Of a stretch of DNA of 64,000 nt, positions 36,901-47,689 are shown one piece after another. Position 1 is the first letter of the stretch, and each line of letters starts with the position of its first letter. Source of the DNA: Trissonchulus latispiculum. Lineage: Eukaryota; Nematoda; Enoplea; Enoplida; Ironidae. Both the position numbers and the translations under genes were made by a program. The notes under the pieces are model-generated. The model made no database searches and was not told the DNA's origin. It saw only the letters and a list, made by a program, of their open reading frames with translations. The stretch spans positions 18,630 to 82,629 of the forward strand of contig JASAND010010634.1 of assembly GCA_030248195.1 (NCBI GenBank). The letters are read 5' to 3'.

Positions 36901-39900
36901 TACAAGATTGACCAGAGTAAAGTTGTCACTGTAGTCTCAAATCCTGCCAGAAACATATCTGCCAAAGCGGCCAAGAGTTGATGATCCGAAAAACTGCTTT
37001 TCGCTTCTCCACTTTCTTCCAACTTTCGCCTCCGTTTGAGGAACGCTTCTGTATAATCTTGATAGGATTCTGGAAATGATTTTATTTTTGTAATGTATCT
37101 AAGCATTATGGTAAGCATTGACCAATAACCTGTATATTGAAGCAGAGCTCAAACTTATGCGTACTTAGAGTGATGTTTTAGAACGGAGCGCAGCGGGTTT
37201 TGGGCCGGTGGCCGCATCGGCTGAGTGTCTGGCCGTTCAGCACAGATATTTGTAGTCAATACTGAAATTTGAGCAGAGCAGAAGATTTTCACAAAACAAA
37301 TTCAAGACTGAATGTTAATTCAGTCAAACTATATAAGTTAAAAACCGTTTCCATTGACTCTGTAATGCATAATATAAATGTTTGCAATTTTCTAGCTCAG
37401 CTTGCCTTTAGAAACTGAAAAATATGTCTGAGCAGCCGCCGGTCTGCCGGTCGCTGGCCGGCGGCCAGCAGGTGACGTTTTTTGGCGGCCGATCAGTAAG
37501 CCAGAAACAGTAAGCCAGTCCGTCCAAAGATAAAATTCATAGATAGTATTTAGTATTACTCTATCACATTAATTTTAATAAAGTCGGGAGGATTTCCTTT
37601 TTGTTGTCAACATTTATTCAACTATTGAATTTATTTCATTGTCGGAGGAATAAGTGAACTACCTGCGCTGTCTGTTCTATTTGCTATGTACCTTACTGCT
37701 ACCAACAAAGTGATTGGTGAAGCGATCCATACCAGTTTCAAAGTCAATCTCTTCTTCGTGTTCTTTTATTTGTTTCAGCAAAAACTTGTCCACAACAGCC
37801 TTGTTGATCATAGCCTGCTTCATGCCCAGACCGTTTGGTATGATGTATTGGAGGAAGGGCAAAAAAGATAATATGTTAGCCTTTTGTAACAGGACAATGT
37901 TCTCTGAAATAAGTGCAAGTTCGTCAGAAATTCGAAACTAGTCTGCCCTAAGATACGCAAACATTTATAAGCAACTACTAGCTGGCCACTGTCCTCATAC
38001 AGTAGTCAGTACCATGACAAGATTACATGGCTCTTTCGTCTATCAAGAGTCAGTCAAAGGAAAGGAAGAATGAGATACTTTGCCCTTCCTAGTGTTTTAA
38101 GCTTGCAACTTGCTCGGCACATTATGGCCGAAGTCTCGGGGGTTACCAGGTTAACCATGTTTATGCGTGTGAATTAAAACGCATCTGACTGGCTAATCGC
38201 CTATCTTATGTCAAATTTACGTGTATAAGCGGTATATGCCGTTAGAAATCAACCAATCAGCGAAGAGATCTCGGGTGGTCCACTTATACACGTAAATTTG
38301 ACATAAGGTATGCGAATAGCCAATCAAATGCGTTTTAGTTCACACGCATAAACATATGGTTAATAACGGTAAGTGGTACCCCCCGAGATTTCGGCCATAA
38401 TGTGCCGAGCATATTGCAAGCTTAAAACACTAATAAGGGCCGCCGAGTGTCTCACTCTTCCTTTTATAGACTCTTGGTCGTACATATGTCGAAGCCTGTT
38501 AATTAAATTTGCTATTTAGTTAAATGGGTAGGAATTTTAGCCATTTAGGCAAAAGGCTATAAAAAAGCAGCGCCTGTTCGACTACTTGGCCAAAAGACTT
38601 ACAATATTTTAGCCATTTAGTAAACTGGCGAGCAGCTCACTACCTAGATCAAAAATGACAATCGGCAACTGTTTAGTGACAGTCATACTTGACCTAGATA
38701 CTGTGTTTCTTCTTCAGTTTCAACTTAAATTAGTTAAATCCAAAGCAAATTCGCATTTATTTCAGTTCTTTGCAAGGAATGAATGAACAATTTTAAAAGC
38801 GTGAACAATGTTAAGAGAGAATGGCGTACCCACCTGCGACGCCCTGTTGATATCTATTAAATTCTTTGTCGGACGGCTTGAAGGATTTCCCGAACAGCAA
38901 ACTCATTATAATGTTGACCACACACACTTTCAGCGGGAAACTTATATCAATAGAGGTTCCCTCACTTTGTCCAATTTCTTCAATCCAACTTCCTGTCTAA
39001 AACGCAACAAATAAACTATAGCGACAATTTAAAGCTAGAGTTCGAAAAGTTGCACTCTCTGAAACAAGCTAACTGGTAATAAATTATTATTGTTTGCTCA
39101 AAATCGTGGCAATATGTTGGTTTTGTGAAAAGGGTCTGGTTTTTCCTTAATCATGTGCAAATAAGAAAATGGCACTATTTTGCTTTTTCCTAAAACCTTA
39201 ATTACACATCTTATGTTATGTTATGCTTATGTTTTTGTATGTATGCATGTGTGTATGCATGTATGTATGTGCTTATAATTGCTATGTACCTCATATTGTA
39301 TTCGTTCCTCTATTATCGGTCTACCGAATCCCAAGTCCCGCAAAACCTGCAAAGCAAACCGTCTCTGCTCTCTCTGTTCCGGACCATCATTTGTGACTAA
39401 ACCATAAGGCCCATCTGAAAATCAAATTACAGTTTTATAATACGGGTACAATAACTATTTGCTTTGGCTGTTAAATAATACAACACTGACCTTAAATTAT
39501 TAGGCATTTTCCGAGATCAATAGCTTACGTTAAACTCGATTGCACATGGTTGAACTCTACAGCAATAAACATTCGAAATGCATGACACTGGATTTTGGTT
39601 CTGGTTTCAGTCTATTGTCCTGAAGTTGATTTGACTCATTTCACTGAACCAAAAGAACGCGAGTTCGACCGTCAGAAGGCGGTTTTCTAAGGCTCTTGGT
39701 GGTGCTCAGCTGTCTTCGTTAGGTATGTCTTTGTAATTTGCAAAGAGTTTCATATTTTCATTTTCTGTCATATTATTTTTTATTTAGTAATAACTTTCAT
39801 TGAGGACCCGTGTAAATAACATGCATCATTGAAGACCCGTTTAAATAACATGCATCCAAGAAAATCACCAGCTTGGTCTTATTTTAAAACCGAGTTTCAA

Positions 39901-40221
39901 GTGCTTACTTTCCAATCGTCGAAAAGTGTATAAATTCGGGCGCCCAGCAAAATTATCCGACTGCTTTATCAGTGCTTCTTTTACTGCCTCAATTGAATTC
40001 AGCGATATCACTAGCTGGTTTCCGAAGTACATTCGGTATATCTGGCCATACTGTTTAGACCATTCGCTCATCGCTTTGAACGGAGCACCTTCTTTAAAAA
40101 TAACTAGATTGCCAATGATAGGCCAACTGAAGGGACCGGGCGGTAAACCATTTGGTTCCCGAAACCATGCATACAGTATGCCCAGAATAACAAGTGCAGC
40201 AGCAATTAACGCTGGGAACAT
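30415..40221 (-). CDS. Cytochrome P450 gene B, CYP2-like (six exons)
   Basis: Tandem paralogue of gene A and probably also an ER-bound monooxygenase. Exons are 40221-39909, 39414-39290, 38996-38834, 37903-37733, 37069-36870 and 30927-30415, all with GT-AG introns and consistent phases, giving 494 codons plus stop. Motifs are the N-terminal anchor, PPGPFSWPIIGN, the I-helix AGFETT, ExxR as ECQR (354-357), the FDPNRF segment and haem loop FSLGRRACLG (434-443, Cys441). I prefer the ATG at 40221 because it aligns with MLPALIAA of gene A. An in-frame ATG at 40284 would add 21 residues. Exons 2-6 have the same lengths as in gene A. Intron 5 carries a giant LTR, and intron 3 carries a 433-bp MITE. 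No inactivating change is visible. Substrate unknown. Confidence 0.93.
32013..32042 (+). other. LTR hairpin GGGCTGCCG
   Basis: GGGCTGCCG pairs perfectly with CGGCAGCCC (9 bp) around a 12-nt loop. Confidence 0.7.
32478..32497 (+). other. UUCG-loop hairpin in the LTR
   Basis: CCGGGGTC-TTCG-GACCCCGG, an 8-bp stem with a C(UUCG)G loop. It is the counterpart of the array at 19326-19637. Confidence 0.75.
32971..32992 (+). other. LTR hairpin GCCGGC
   Basis: GCCGGCAACT..AGTTGCCGGC; perfect stem, shared by the three LTR copies. Confidence 0.75.
33423..33470 (+). other. LTR covarying hairpin, type B
   Basis: CTCATGGAAACTCCTCC with GAGG and TGTGAG, plus an outer stem TGG-GCT/AGCCA. Confidence 0.6.
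33674..33711 (+). other. LTR covarying hairpin, type A
   Basis: CTCATGTAAACCCCTC, loop GC, GGAGG, then TTGAG, enclosed by CTG and CAG. The terminal loop is much shorter than in other copies but the stems are kept. Confidence 0.65.
34297..34370 (+). other. LTR hairpin presenting GTAAGT
   Basis: The outer stem TAGATTGACC/GGTCAATCTA (10 bp, perfect) encloses GCCCGC, GTAAGTCAC and GCGGGT. The inner stem differs in sequence from the other two LTR copies while pairing is kept. Confidence 0.7.
35005..35060 (+). other. LTR AATGGG hairpin
   Basis: The perfect AATGGGTT-TT-AACCCATT hairpin followed by TGATTCAGGT is preceded by a degraded T-arm-like box. Confidence 0.6.
36870..37069 (-). CDS. P450 gene B exon 5 (I-helix)
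   Basis: 200 nt. Contains LLAALADMFLAGFETT. Acceptor TTTCCAG, donor GAAG|GTAAAT. Confidence 0.92.
37733..37903 (-). CDS. P450 gene B exon 4
   Basis: 171 nt. Contains LPFLQYIIPNGLGMKQ. Acceptor ATTTCAG, donor AACTG|GTATGG. Confidence 0.9.
38044..38476. mobile_element. MITE with ~200-bp inverted arms in intron 3 of P450 gene B
   Basis: Arms begin CAAGAGTC and end GACTCTTG. Inside are matching blocks such as TAGTGTTTTAAGCTTGCAA, its complement, and a perfect 25-bp pair (38206-38230 with 38282-38306). The central spacer is about 50 bp. Non-coding, so it was moved in trans. No exact target duplication was found. Confidence 0.8.
38834..38996 (-). CDS. P450 gene B exon 3
   Basis: 163 nt. Contains DISFPLKVCVVN and SLLFGKSF. 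Acceptor TTTTAG, donor GCAG|GTGGGT. Confidence 0.9.
39290..39414 (-). CDS. P450 gene B exon 2
   Basis: 125 nt. Contains GLVTNDGPEQREQRRF. Acceptor TTTTCAG, donor TGAG|GTACAT. Confidence 0.9.
39909..40221 (-). CDS. P450 gene B exon 1
   Basis: Codes the membrane anchor and hinge and ends FRRLE with donor GGAAA|GTAAGC (phase 1). The in-frame extension to 40284 is hydrophobic too, so the start is not certain. Confidence 0.88.
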
Positions 40222-40284
40222 GCTGCTAAATGGAAAACATTGTGCAATAATGTAAAAAATTAAAATAATCCCATTGAATGACAC

Positions 40285-42945
40285 AAGCGATTTTTGCTCT
40301 TGATAGTACGCCTTGAAACGTATTAGTTTTCTTTAGTTCCTTGTTTATTATTGATCCAGTGAACAAGAGAGGTTCAAAATTGACATCAGCTCGAACAGAT
40401 TGTTTCTGACTTAAATACTGGCGGGTGCTGAAAAGAGACTAGCTGCAAACTACAGACTAAAGAAACTATTCCACAGAAACATGCGGGAGCTATTAAAATG
40501 GCATGGTTATGCTTATGCTTAAATTCGGCTTGACTGGCGGTCTCAGGAGAGGCTAGCCTGAATTGTCAAAAATGAAAAATTTCACCAACAATGATAAAAG
40601 CTGTGTATTGAGCATATTAGATGTCCAGGACGTTGAGTAAATAGGTCTCAAGATGAAGATCGGGAACCAGTCTTCAACCAACACCATTAATATAACACAT
40701 GAATACAAACCGGATTAGCTAACTAACTACGATTTGACTGTTTATCAAAAAATTGTTAGAGAAGTAGTGAAAAGTTAAGCATATTTTGCAACCCAGAATG
40801 TGCTTTACTGCATCAATTCAGGTTTGTTCACGACGAAAGAAGGCCGTTTACTAAGAAATCTTCACAGCAAATCATGGACAGGTTCCGTATTCATGTGGCA
40901 AAGTAAAACATTTGCAGCCCCGTCAGTGCTACTTTTTGCGTTACAGTTATCATTTTGCAGTTGACAGCTAATTTCCAAACTGGTTACTTGTCAACTTTGC
41001 ACAAAATTTCTCGCGATAGAGGATCAGTACATTTTAGCAAGAATGATGTGAAAGACAGAAAGTATATCACCCAACGTTATCAGTTTAACAAACTGTTTTG
41101 TCACTACCATGCACTTCGTTGCCAGAACAAGTAGAATTTATGTCGTAAGCTCACCACAGTGTTAAACTCTTGAACATCAGAATAACCATAGGCCAGTGTA
41201 ACATTAATAAGGCACACAGCGCCTGAAGTGGAAAAGGAAAAACCTCAGAAGAAACCTTGACTTTATTAGAGGGACTTGAAGCAAAAGAAAGCTTACCACT
41301 TCGAAAACGAAATGGGATCATTAAAAATTGAAAAAAGCGAAAAGGTACTTTAATCTGAACAGTCAATTTATATACCTCGCATAAACCTTTTGAGACTTAA
41401 ATTCGCAACAAATTGGCAATTCAAAATGAGCACACAAATTTGGTTCCATTTTATGAAAGACCGTGTGTTCCGAAGACTCTTCAAAATTCCATTCCTAACA
41501 ATGATTTTTACACTAGTTTATTCATTCTGAATTAACAGTGAGACGTAACAATACGACGGTTCGTGATAAGATTAGGATATGGGAAGTCTCCTATCGATTT
41601 CAGCAACAGCTCATGGAAAAGCCGGATCATATTGTAACAGTCACTTTCTGAAGTGATTGTTCCATGAAACTTTTAAGGTCTTTTACTAGCACAGTGTTTA
41701 CTCACTGATATTGCAAAGAAACAAATTCAATTCAAATTTAAAAAGAACTTGTTCTGAAATGGCTGTTTTAGCATGTTATCTTTGCTGTTTGCTGCACCTG
41801 CTTGACTGGCTACTACTTTTCGCACCGACGCTTTGTTACAACTTGAGCCACGTCCACTGCGCTTGTTTGCCAACCACGCTTTCTCAGCTAAACTTTTGGT
41901 CCTGATCCTTACTTGCATACGAAGTCACTGAATACCAAGTTAATTGTATCAGCATGCAGTCACCTTTTATGGGGAAGGATTTAGACCTCGATACTCTGGT
42001 ACCCACCTTCGTAAGAGAAGCTAGCTCAACCAGTTCTCATGAGAACTTTGTTTACATTATATATAAAACGAAACAAGTACTGGTTCTCGGAAATTTTAAG
42101 TTTCGTGATTGATAATTGCGTGAGGGATTCGGACCGAGCTTAGATTAATTGTTAATCTGTTTTATCACAATAATCCCATCTTCCCTCAAGTCCTCAAGTG
42201 CATTAATGCTGTAGAGTTTTGCTAAGTTTTATTTGTACTTGTTTGCAGTTGAGAATTTCTTGCTCGATTTCTTAATTCCTTCTTGTCTAATAAAATTCGA
42301 CTGAAACGTCTTCTTGTTCGACACCATCAAATCTAGAGCGTTATCGAATTGAACCTTTGTGCACAATTTTAGTTGTAATTTTTAGTTGTGTTTTTACTTC
42401 TTATTACAGTGCTTGTGGAAGATTTTATTGAAAAGGGTAAGGGTGAAATTCCAATTCTGTCAGTTAGTTTTAGGTATGATCAGGGAATCCTACGTCAATG
42501 TATTTGCTTTCATATTTTTGCAATATCTCGTTATCAGCGGGTGCAACATTCCTTCTCCTTTACTTTATATTATTGATTTTTGTTTGTTATTTGTTCATCT
42601 GTTCTTTAGTTGGGCTTGGACACATGCGGATTTTTAGACCTTGCCCGGTCGCTGAAGCATCTTGCTTGACCTGGCTCGTCCCGCTGAAGAAGCTTGACCC
42701 TGATTGGTCCGCAAATAAATAACTGAAATTCAACTGGATTCAAATTATATAGAAATTTTCGCGAAGACCGCTATATAAGAACACTACTGTCTTGTTGTAC
42801 AAAACTGAATTTTATTTTAGACTTTTCTATTCCAGTTTTATAATATGATGGCAACTACGTTATTTTCAAGACACAATTATTGTTTACGATCTAGCTGTAA
42901 CTTGTAAACCTCTGAAGCAAACAAACAACGATGTATGCTCGAAAT
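40285..42945. other. Region upstream of P450 gene B
   Basis: No gene recognised. TATATAAG occurs near 42771 on the plus strand but no convincing coding sequence follows. Several frames of 60-80 codons lack family features. Confidence 0.35.
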
Positions 42946-43019
42946 GGTGACTAACCGAAACTGTCACCTGAAAATCAACTTCCGCAATGTGATAGAAGGT
43001 GTTGTACCATCCATAGCTG

Positions 43020-43330
43020 AATTAAAGGCTAAATCGCTGTTTCCTTAAAAATTAGTTAGCCCGATTAATCTTCCCCCTGTATTTTTTACAAGTGTTTAAT
43101 CCTCGGAGCAGCTACGCGGATTAAATGGATTGAAGAAACCGGACTAAAATGTTAAAACCTGTTTCTTTATTGCCGGATTAAATGGATTAAAATTAATGGT
43201 CGGATTAAATGAGTTATTACAACTCTTTTTAATCCGGTTAATTCAATGGGTGTTAAAGAAACATTATAAATTTTTTAATCAGAGGATTTCTAGTCCGCTT
43301 AACTGACAATAAGGTGATTGAAGAAGACTG
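43020..43330. repeat. TAATCC/GGATTA repeat, second array
   Basis: At least six GGATTA or TAATCC hexamers are mixed with TTTCTTTA phrases, as at 24165-24700. No gene start is adjacent. Confidence 0.6.
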
Positions 43331-44228
43331 GAAGCACGCCTGCTTTCGATTTGAATTCCGTTTAAATAGATATATCAATTTTTAATTTAGCGAAGCAGGT
43401 TACTCAGATGCTTTGGGTTCAAAAATTTTCCAGTTCAAAAACGTAAGCGCACTTTGGGAACGAATTCAAACATAAGCTTGATTGGACCGTGCCTAGATGC
43501 CTAGGTGCCTGCCTAGATCGCCAAAGGTGGTAGATTTGATCCTCAACTCAGGTGAAGTTTTAAGGTTGGAGGTGGTGCAGTTTCAATTATTTCTTTCAAT
43601 ATAATTGCGTCTGTTTCGATTTTTATCTGTTTCCATCTTATTTATATCCATTTCTATTTCTAATTATTATTTCTTTCTATAATTTGATTAGCTGCTTTAG
43701 CTACTCTATACCTCATCAGTACGTTTCAGATGAACCGGGTATTGGAAAACGTAATGCAACTGAAAATTCAAATTTTCTGACTTGAAAGTTGAAACCCGAA
43801 CTGCGGTGACAATCACTGGATTTGACAGCGAAGTACAGCGCGCGCATTGCGATTTGACATTAATGCATCACTATAGTGAGAAGCGAAGCGACCTAATTCA
43901 AACACAACAAGAGTCTGTGTACCGTGGTATGTGCGACGCCACCCACATGTGATGCAGCTGCTATTAGGGAAAATAGAATGAAATTATTGCCAATAATAAA
44001 TAAATGCAATTATTGCAAAACATCATGGAACACTTTGTAGAATTGCAATATCAAAACCGTCACAGGTTTAATTGGACAGAATTTTGGCTGAGACGGTTAG
44101 GTCACTCGCCAATTTGACAAAGTGTGCTATATAGCATGGAATACATTGATAATGCTAATGTATTTTATTGTCAAATAATATTCATGTCAGATGTATCCTC
44201 TTTAAATGTCATTTGGTGTTGTGAAGTT

Positions 44229-44492
44229 TCACATTCCTTCTTCAGTCGATTGAAACAGACAAATCAAAACCAGCATCGTAATCGTGAACCACTGTGTTGT
44301 GCAACACTCGCCAAAAGTACCGTTTTCTGTTTTGTCCACAGCCATACTGCTATACACTTTGAGAAAGGAATCGATATAACACAATTTCCGCATCGTTTGA
44401 GTATCATTCAATTGATTGATGGAAATTGGCTTAAACGAGCCACCGACTGTTATACAAAGAGCAACCAGGAGTAGAATACAGTAAAAGCTCAT
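44229..44492 (-). CDS. Possible small secreted or membrane peptide, unidentified
   Basis: An 87-codon minus-strand frame begins with a good signal peptide (Met, hydrophobic core LLLVALCITVG) and continues with a polar segment holding an N-glycosylation site (NGT) and a Cys-Cys pair. It ends in a second hydrophobic run before the stop. The frame might be a first exon of a longer gene, with a weak donor CACA|GTGG after the Cys pair. I recognise no family. Gene status is uncertain because a frame of this size can arise by chance. Confidence 0.35.
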   Translation of the reverse strand: MSFYCILLLVALCITVGGSFKPISINQLNDTQTMRKLCYIDSFLKVYSSMAVDKTENGTFGECCTTQWFTITMLVLICLFQSTEEGM

Positions 44493-45004
44493 TGTAGAAC
44501 TAAGCTAGAACTAAGCAGAATAGCTTTGCAAACCGGGGTCCTTGACTATTTGAGATGAGTCAGCTTAGGAAGATTTATTGTTCAAAACAATTCCAGAACT
44601 TGTTCATTTCCTTGAAAACATTGTAGAATAGTTTAGTTATAGTTTGTAGGAGAGTTCCAAGATGTTTAGCCCACTAGCAATTAGTGATCACCTTTGGCAC
44701 CTTGACATGAACATGACATGACGTGAAATTAGGATAAAAGTTTTATATATTAATTCGAATAACAACATTTAATAGAAGTTCATCATATATAGACAAATTT
44801 ATCTTTTCTCTGACTAAAAGGAAGTCCTGCTAGAAGAGCTTTCTGACGATAAGTAACAAGAGATATACAGAAAAACGTAATGCACTTTGCTAGGCTGATT
44901 TGTTGTACCATGTTTATTATAGTAGTACGTTTTGCGGCCTCCAGAGGAAGATTCGTCATTCCGTCTGAAAGACAAAAGGCAAAAAACTTAAACAGGCAAG
45001 CAGG

Positions 45005-45427
45005 CTGACACCAATGTGACGGCTAGGTCGTTGATTAATACCAAAATAGTAGTGGTGACAATACTCCTCGCTGTGGGACTCCAGCTTTCAGCCCATATCG
45101 TGAGCCCCGTGAGAACTACATTTGAGCTCTTGTGTCCGATAGATATTGCTTGATTCAGTGTTGACATTTCAGTGGAACATTTGCGTTAGCCAGTTTCTGA
45201 ATTACGCCAACCACCAGACTATGAAATTCTCTAGGTAAGTCTATTAGCGCCACTACTGTGGGTTGAGGAGGCATGCCCTGGAAACTGCCTACCACATGAT
45301 AATCATTATATACTTGATCTTCTGTTGAAGGAAGATTTCCGAAGCCGAGCCTGTTCTTCTGAACAAACCATTATGATTTCAAAGCATAGATCATTCGTTT
45401 CTTAATGATTCGTTCGAGTTCCTTGTA
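45005..45427 (-). pseudogene. Non-LTR retrotransposon reverse transcriptase relic
   Basis: On the minus strand the broken frame contains, in order, an ELERIIKKR-like start, NRLGFG, a PSTED block, a worn palm motif around LIDLPREFHSL (the active-site Asp region of jockey/CR1-like enzymes reads LDLxKAFD), then QYLSD, the conserved AGVPQRGVLSPLLF and, after a frame change, LINDL. This is the RT order seen in jockey/CR1/RTE-like elements. Several stops and at least one frameshift make it inactive. The catalytic YADD box is not visible. Confidence 0.75.
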
Positions 45428-45889
45428 AAGATAACTGATGTAGAGATATGATTGATCTCTGTTGAAGCAATCTAATTTAGTGCCGCAAGTTTACTTTGAA
45501 CGAATTACACAAAAGGGATTTTAAAAATGATATGAAATTCACTTTACATCTAGCTTACAAAAGAAATGGAAGTACCAGAAGAAAGAAAACAGAAGTTAAA
45601 CTTTGGACAAAGGTTAAGTCAAACGAAAAATAGACACCATAAAATACAAACAAATCCAATCATCCGTGACAAATTAGAGAATGAGACGTTTAGAATCAAG
45701 TGACCCCAAAATTTTGACTCCGGCTATTCTGACTCCGGAAATAGCTATCTCCGGCCTTGTACCGTACACAAAAGTAGAATTTATAGAGCATTGTGAAGAC
45801 AACACTCACTTTAGAATAATTTCGAAATAGAAATCTAGGAATATTTCCACATTGGTAACACTGATTGGCCGATAACCTATTTCATTAAT

Positions 45890-45960
45890 CCTACTTCGGA
45901 TTGAAAATTTAGTGGTTAAATTTTAATCCGACCACGTAACCGCAGTTTCTTAAATGGCAG
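45890..45960. repeat. TAATCC repeat, short third copy
   Basis: Contains TTAATCC, CGGATTG and TTTTAATCCG within 70 bp, plus TTTCTTAAAT, matching the two larger arrays. Confidence 0.5.
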
Positions 45961-46146
45961 TAGCAGCATTAGAGGGAGCTCTATCGGTTTGTAATGTTTG
46001 TACTGGGACGTATCAAACATATATGTTGCGATTCTCTACCACATGGGATCCCGCCAACAAGTTGTCATTTTCTCACTAATTTGCTTATTAGTTGATTTCA
46101 TGCAAATCATTTTCCCTTGAACTTTGCTTTAGTTTACAAGTGCTGC

Positions 46147-46519
46147 CTATGATCATAGGATAACGTGGGGGGTAATGGGGGGGCGCAGACCCCCCCCCCA
46201 GACCGACAAAAAACGGGTAGACCCCATCAGCGAAAAGGGAAAACACCCTCTCGTAAAGAAAACAAAAAAGGGCAGACCCCTGAGCGATTTTCACTGAAAA
46301 TTGGTAATTTTTTAGCAAATTTTAGCGATTCTTCCAAAAAATTTCTTAAAAATCACTAAAAATTGTCATTTTCTACCAATTTTTGGTCAAAAACGTTAAA
46401 AATTCGCAATTTTTGCTAATTTCGGGGCAGACTCCCTTAAAATTTTGGAATTTTTCAGGGGTAGACCCCTCGCCGAAGTCGGGGTAGACCCCCCCAGAAT
46501 CGGACCCCGTGTTAATGTA
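46147..46519 (-). repeat. MITE-like repeat, copy 2
   Basis: Inverted copy of 27238-27606, ending at CACGGGGTCC on one side and CGTTATCCTAT on the other (minus strand). G and C runs at the ends are longer than in copy 1. Confidence 0.75.
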
Positions 46520-47264
46520 TGATCAAGAGTACATATTATAATTACATATAATAAGAGTGTGGCACTAAGCCTAGGATCTGTTATCAGAGCAAAAACTTGT
46601 GTAATGGAATTAAAAAGATCTTGTGTACAAATTAATTAAAATCAACTAAAATTAACTTGTATTCAGAGGAGAAGTCTCTGTGGTATTGAATTATGAAGAA
46701 GATCAGTGATTAATAATGTGGAATTTGCCTACTATTGAATGTCCAAGCAATAATTATTGTGTTTATGCATTTGATGCCAAGCCAGAGTTGTCAAGTACTC
46801 AAAATCATTCAAACTCCATAAAATAAGGAACAACATTTGACTCTTAATTAACAAGAGAACTTTAGCCAAAGTAACAAGATTAAGTTTAATTAATGTTCAA
46901 TCCAGTTGTAGAATCAAATCTAGAAGTTAGTAAAAGGGTTATTAGGTCACCAAATCCCCTGTGATTGGAGTTGTCACTCCTCATAAACGTAAAACGCAGC
47001 ATCTTAGTGAATCCCATGTTCAAACAATGAGTTGATACTCATACTCACGTTAAATATGGTTGTCTTGCGCCACCTTGTATACTCGTTATAGACAGGATAA
47101 GAATTATGAGAAATTTATTAGTCAGCAATATCGGATTTACACTCTCGCGAGTCAAAATTAGCTACGAATTTGTCCATAAAAGATGAATTATACTAAAAAT
47201 GACAATTATTGGTAGATGGTTCTGTTCTAGATATTAAGCAGCTAAGTACGTAGTCAAATAATTG

Positions 47265-47491
47265 TAGCGCTTCTACCAGGGCTGGCGGATCAGGAAGAAA
47301 CCAAGGACAAGCCCGAACGGGAGGCGTCAGGCACCCTCGTACCCACGAAACCAAGACCTAGAAGAGAGAAGGGAAGAGGGAGGTTCAGCTTTTCACTCAC
47401 CATTGAAAGTAAAGAATTGGTCCCGCCGGGGATCGAACCACGGCCCTTCTGCTCTAGAGTCAGACATGCTAAACCACTACACCACGGGACC
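47265..47491 (-). repeat. tRNA-derived SINE
   Basis: The 73-nt head (47491-47419) folds like a tRNA. Acceptor arms GGTCCCG/CGGGACC pair fully, box A is TGGTGTAGTGG and box B GGTTCGATCCC. The T-stem has two mismatches and the anticodon stem one, so it is a SINE head rather than a working tRNA. A body of about 150 bp follows. The element interrupts the LTR alignment, so it inserted into the LTR. Confidence 0.75.
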
Positions 47492-47689
47492 ATCAGCTAA
47501 ACTCCCATTGCAGGCTTATCAATCTTTCCAATGCCTGCTTCCCTTACATAATGTTAATTAGTGTTAATTACTGATAATTAGGTAATATTTAGTTAATTTT
47601 CGTAATTTTCGTTGGTGCCACCAGCTGATGCTCTAGGACTGGGTGAGGCAGAAAAGGAGTTCAGAATTCAACTGGGGTTGACCCGAATC

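Noticed and set aside
44229..44492. Insulin-like peptide
   Set aside because: GECC resembles the start of an A chain, but the spacing of the other Cys residues does not fit a B chain or the rest of an A chain.
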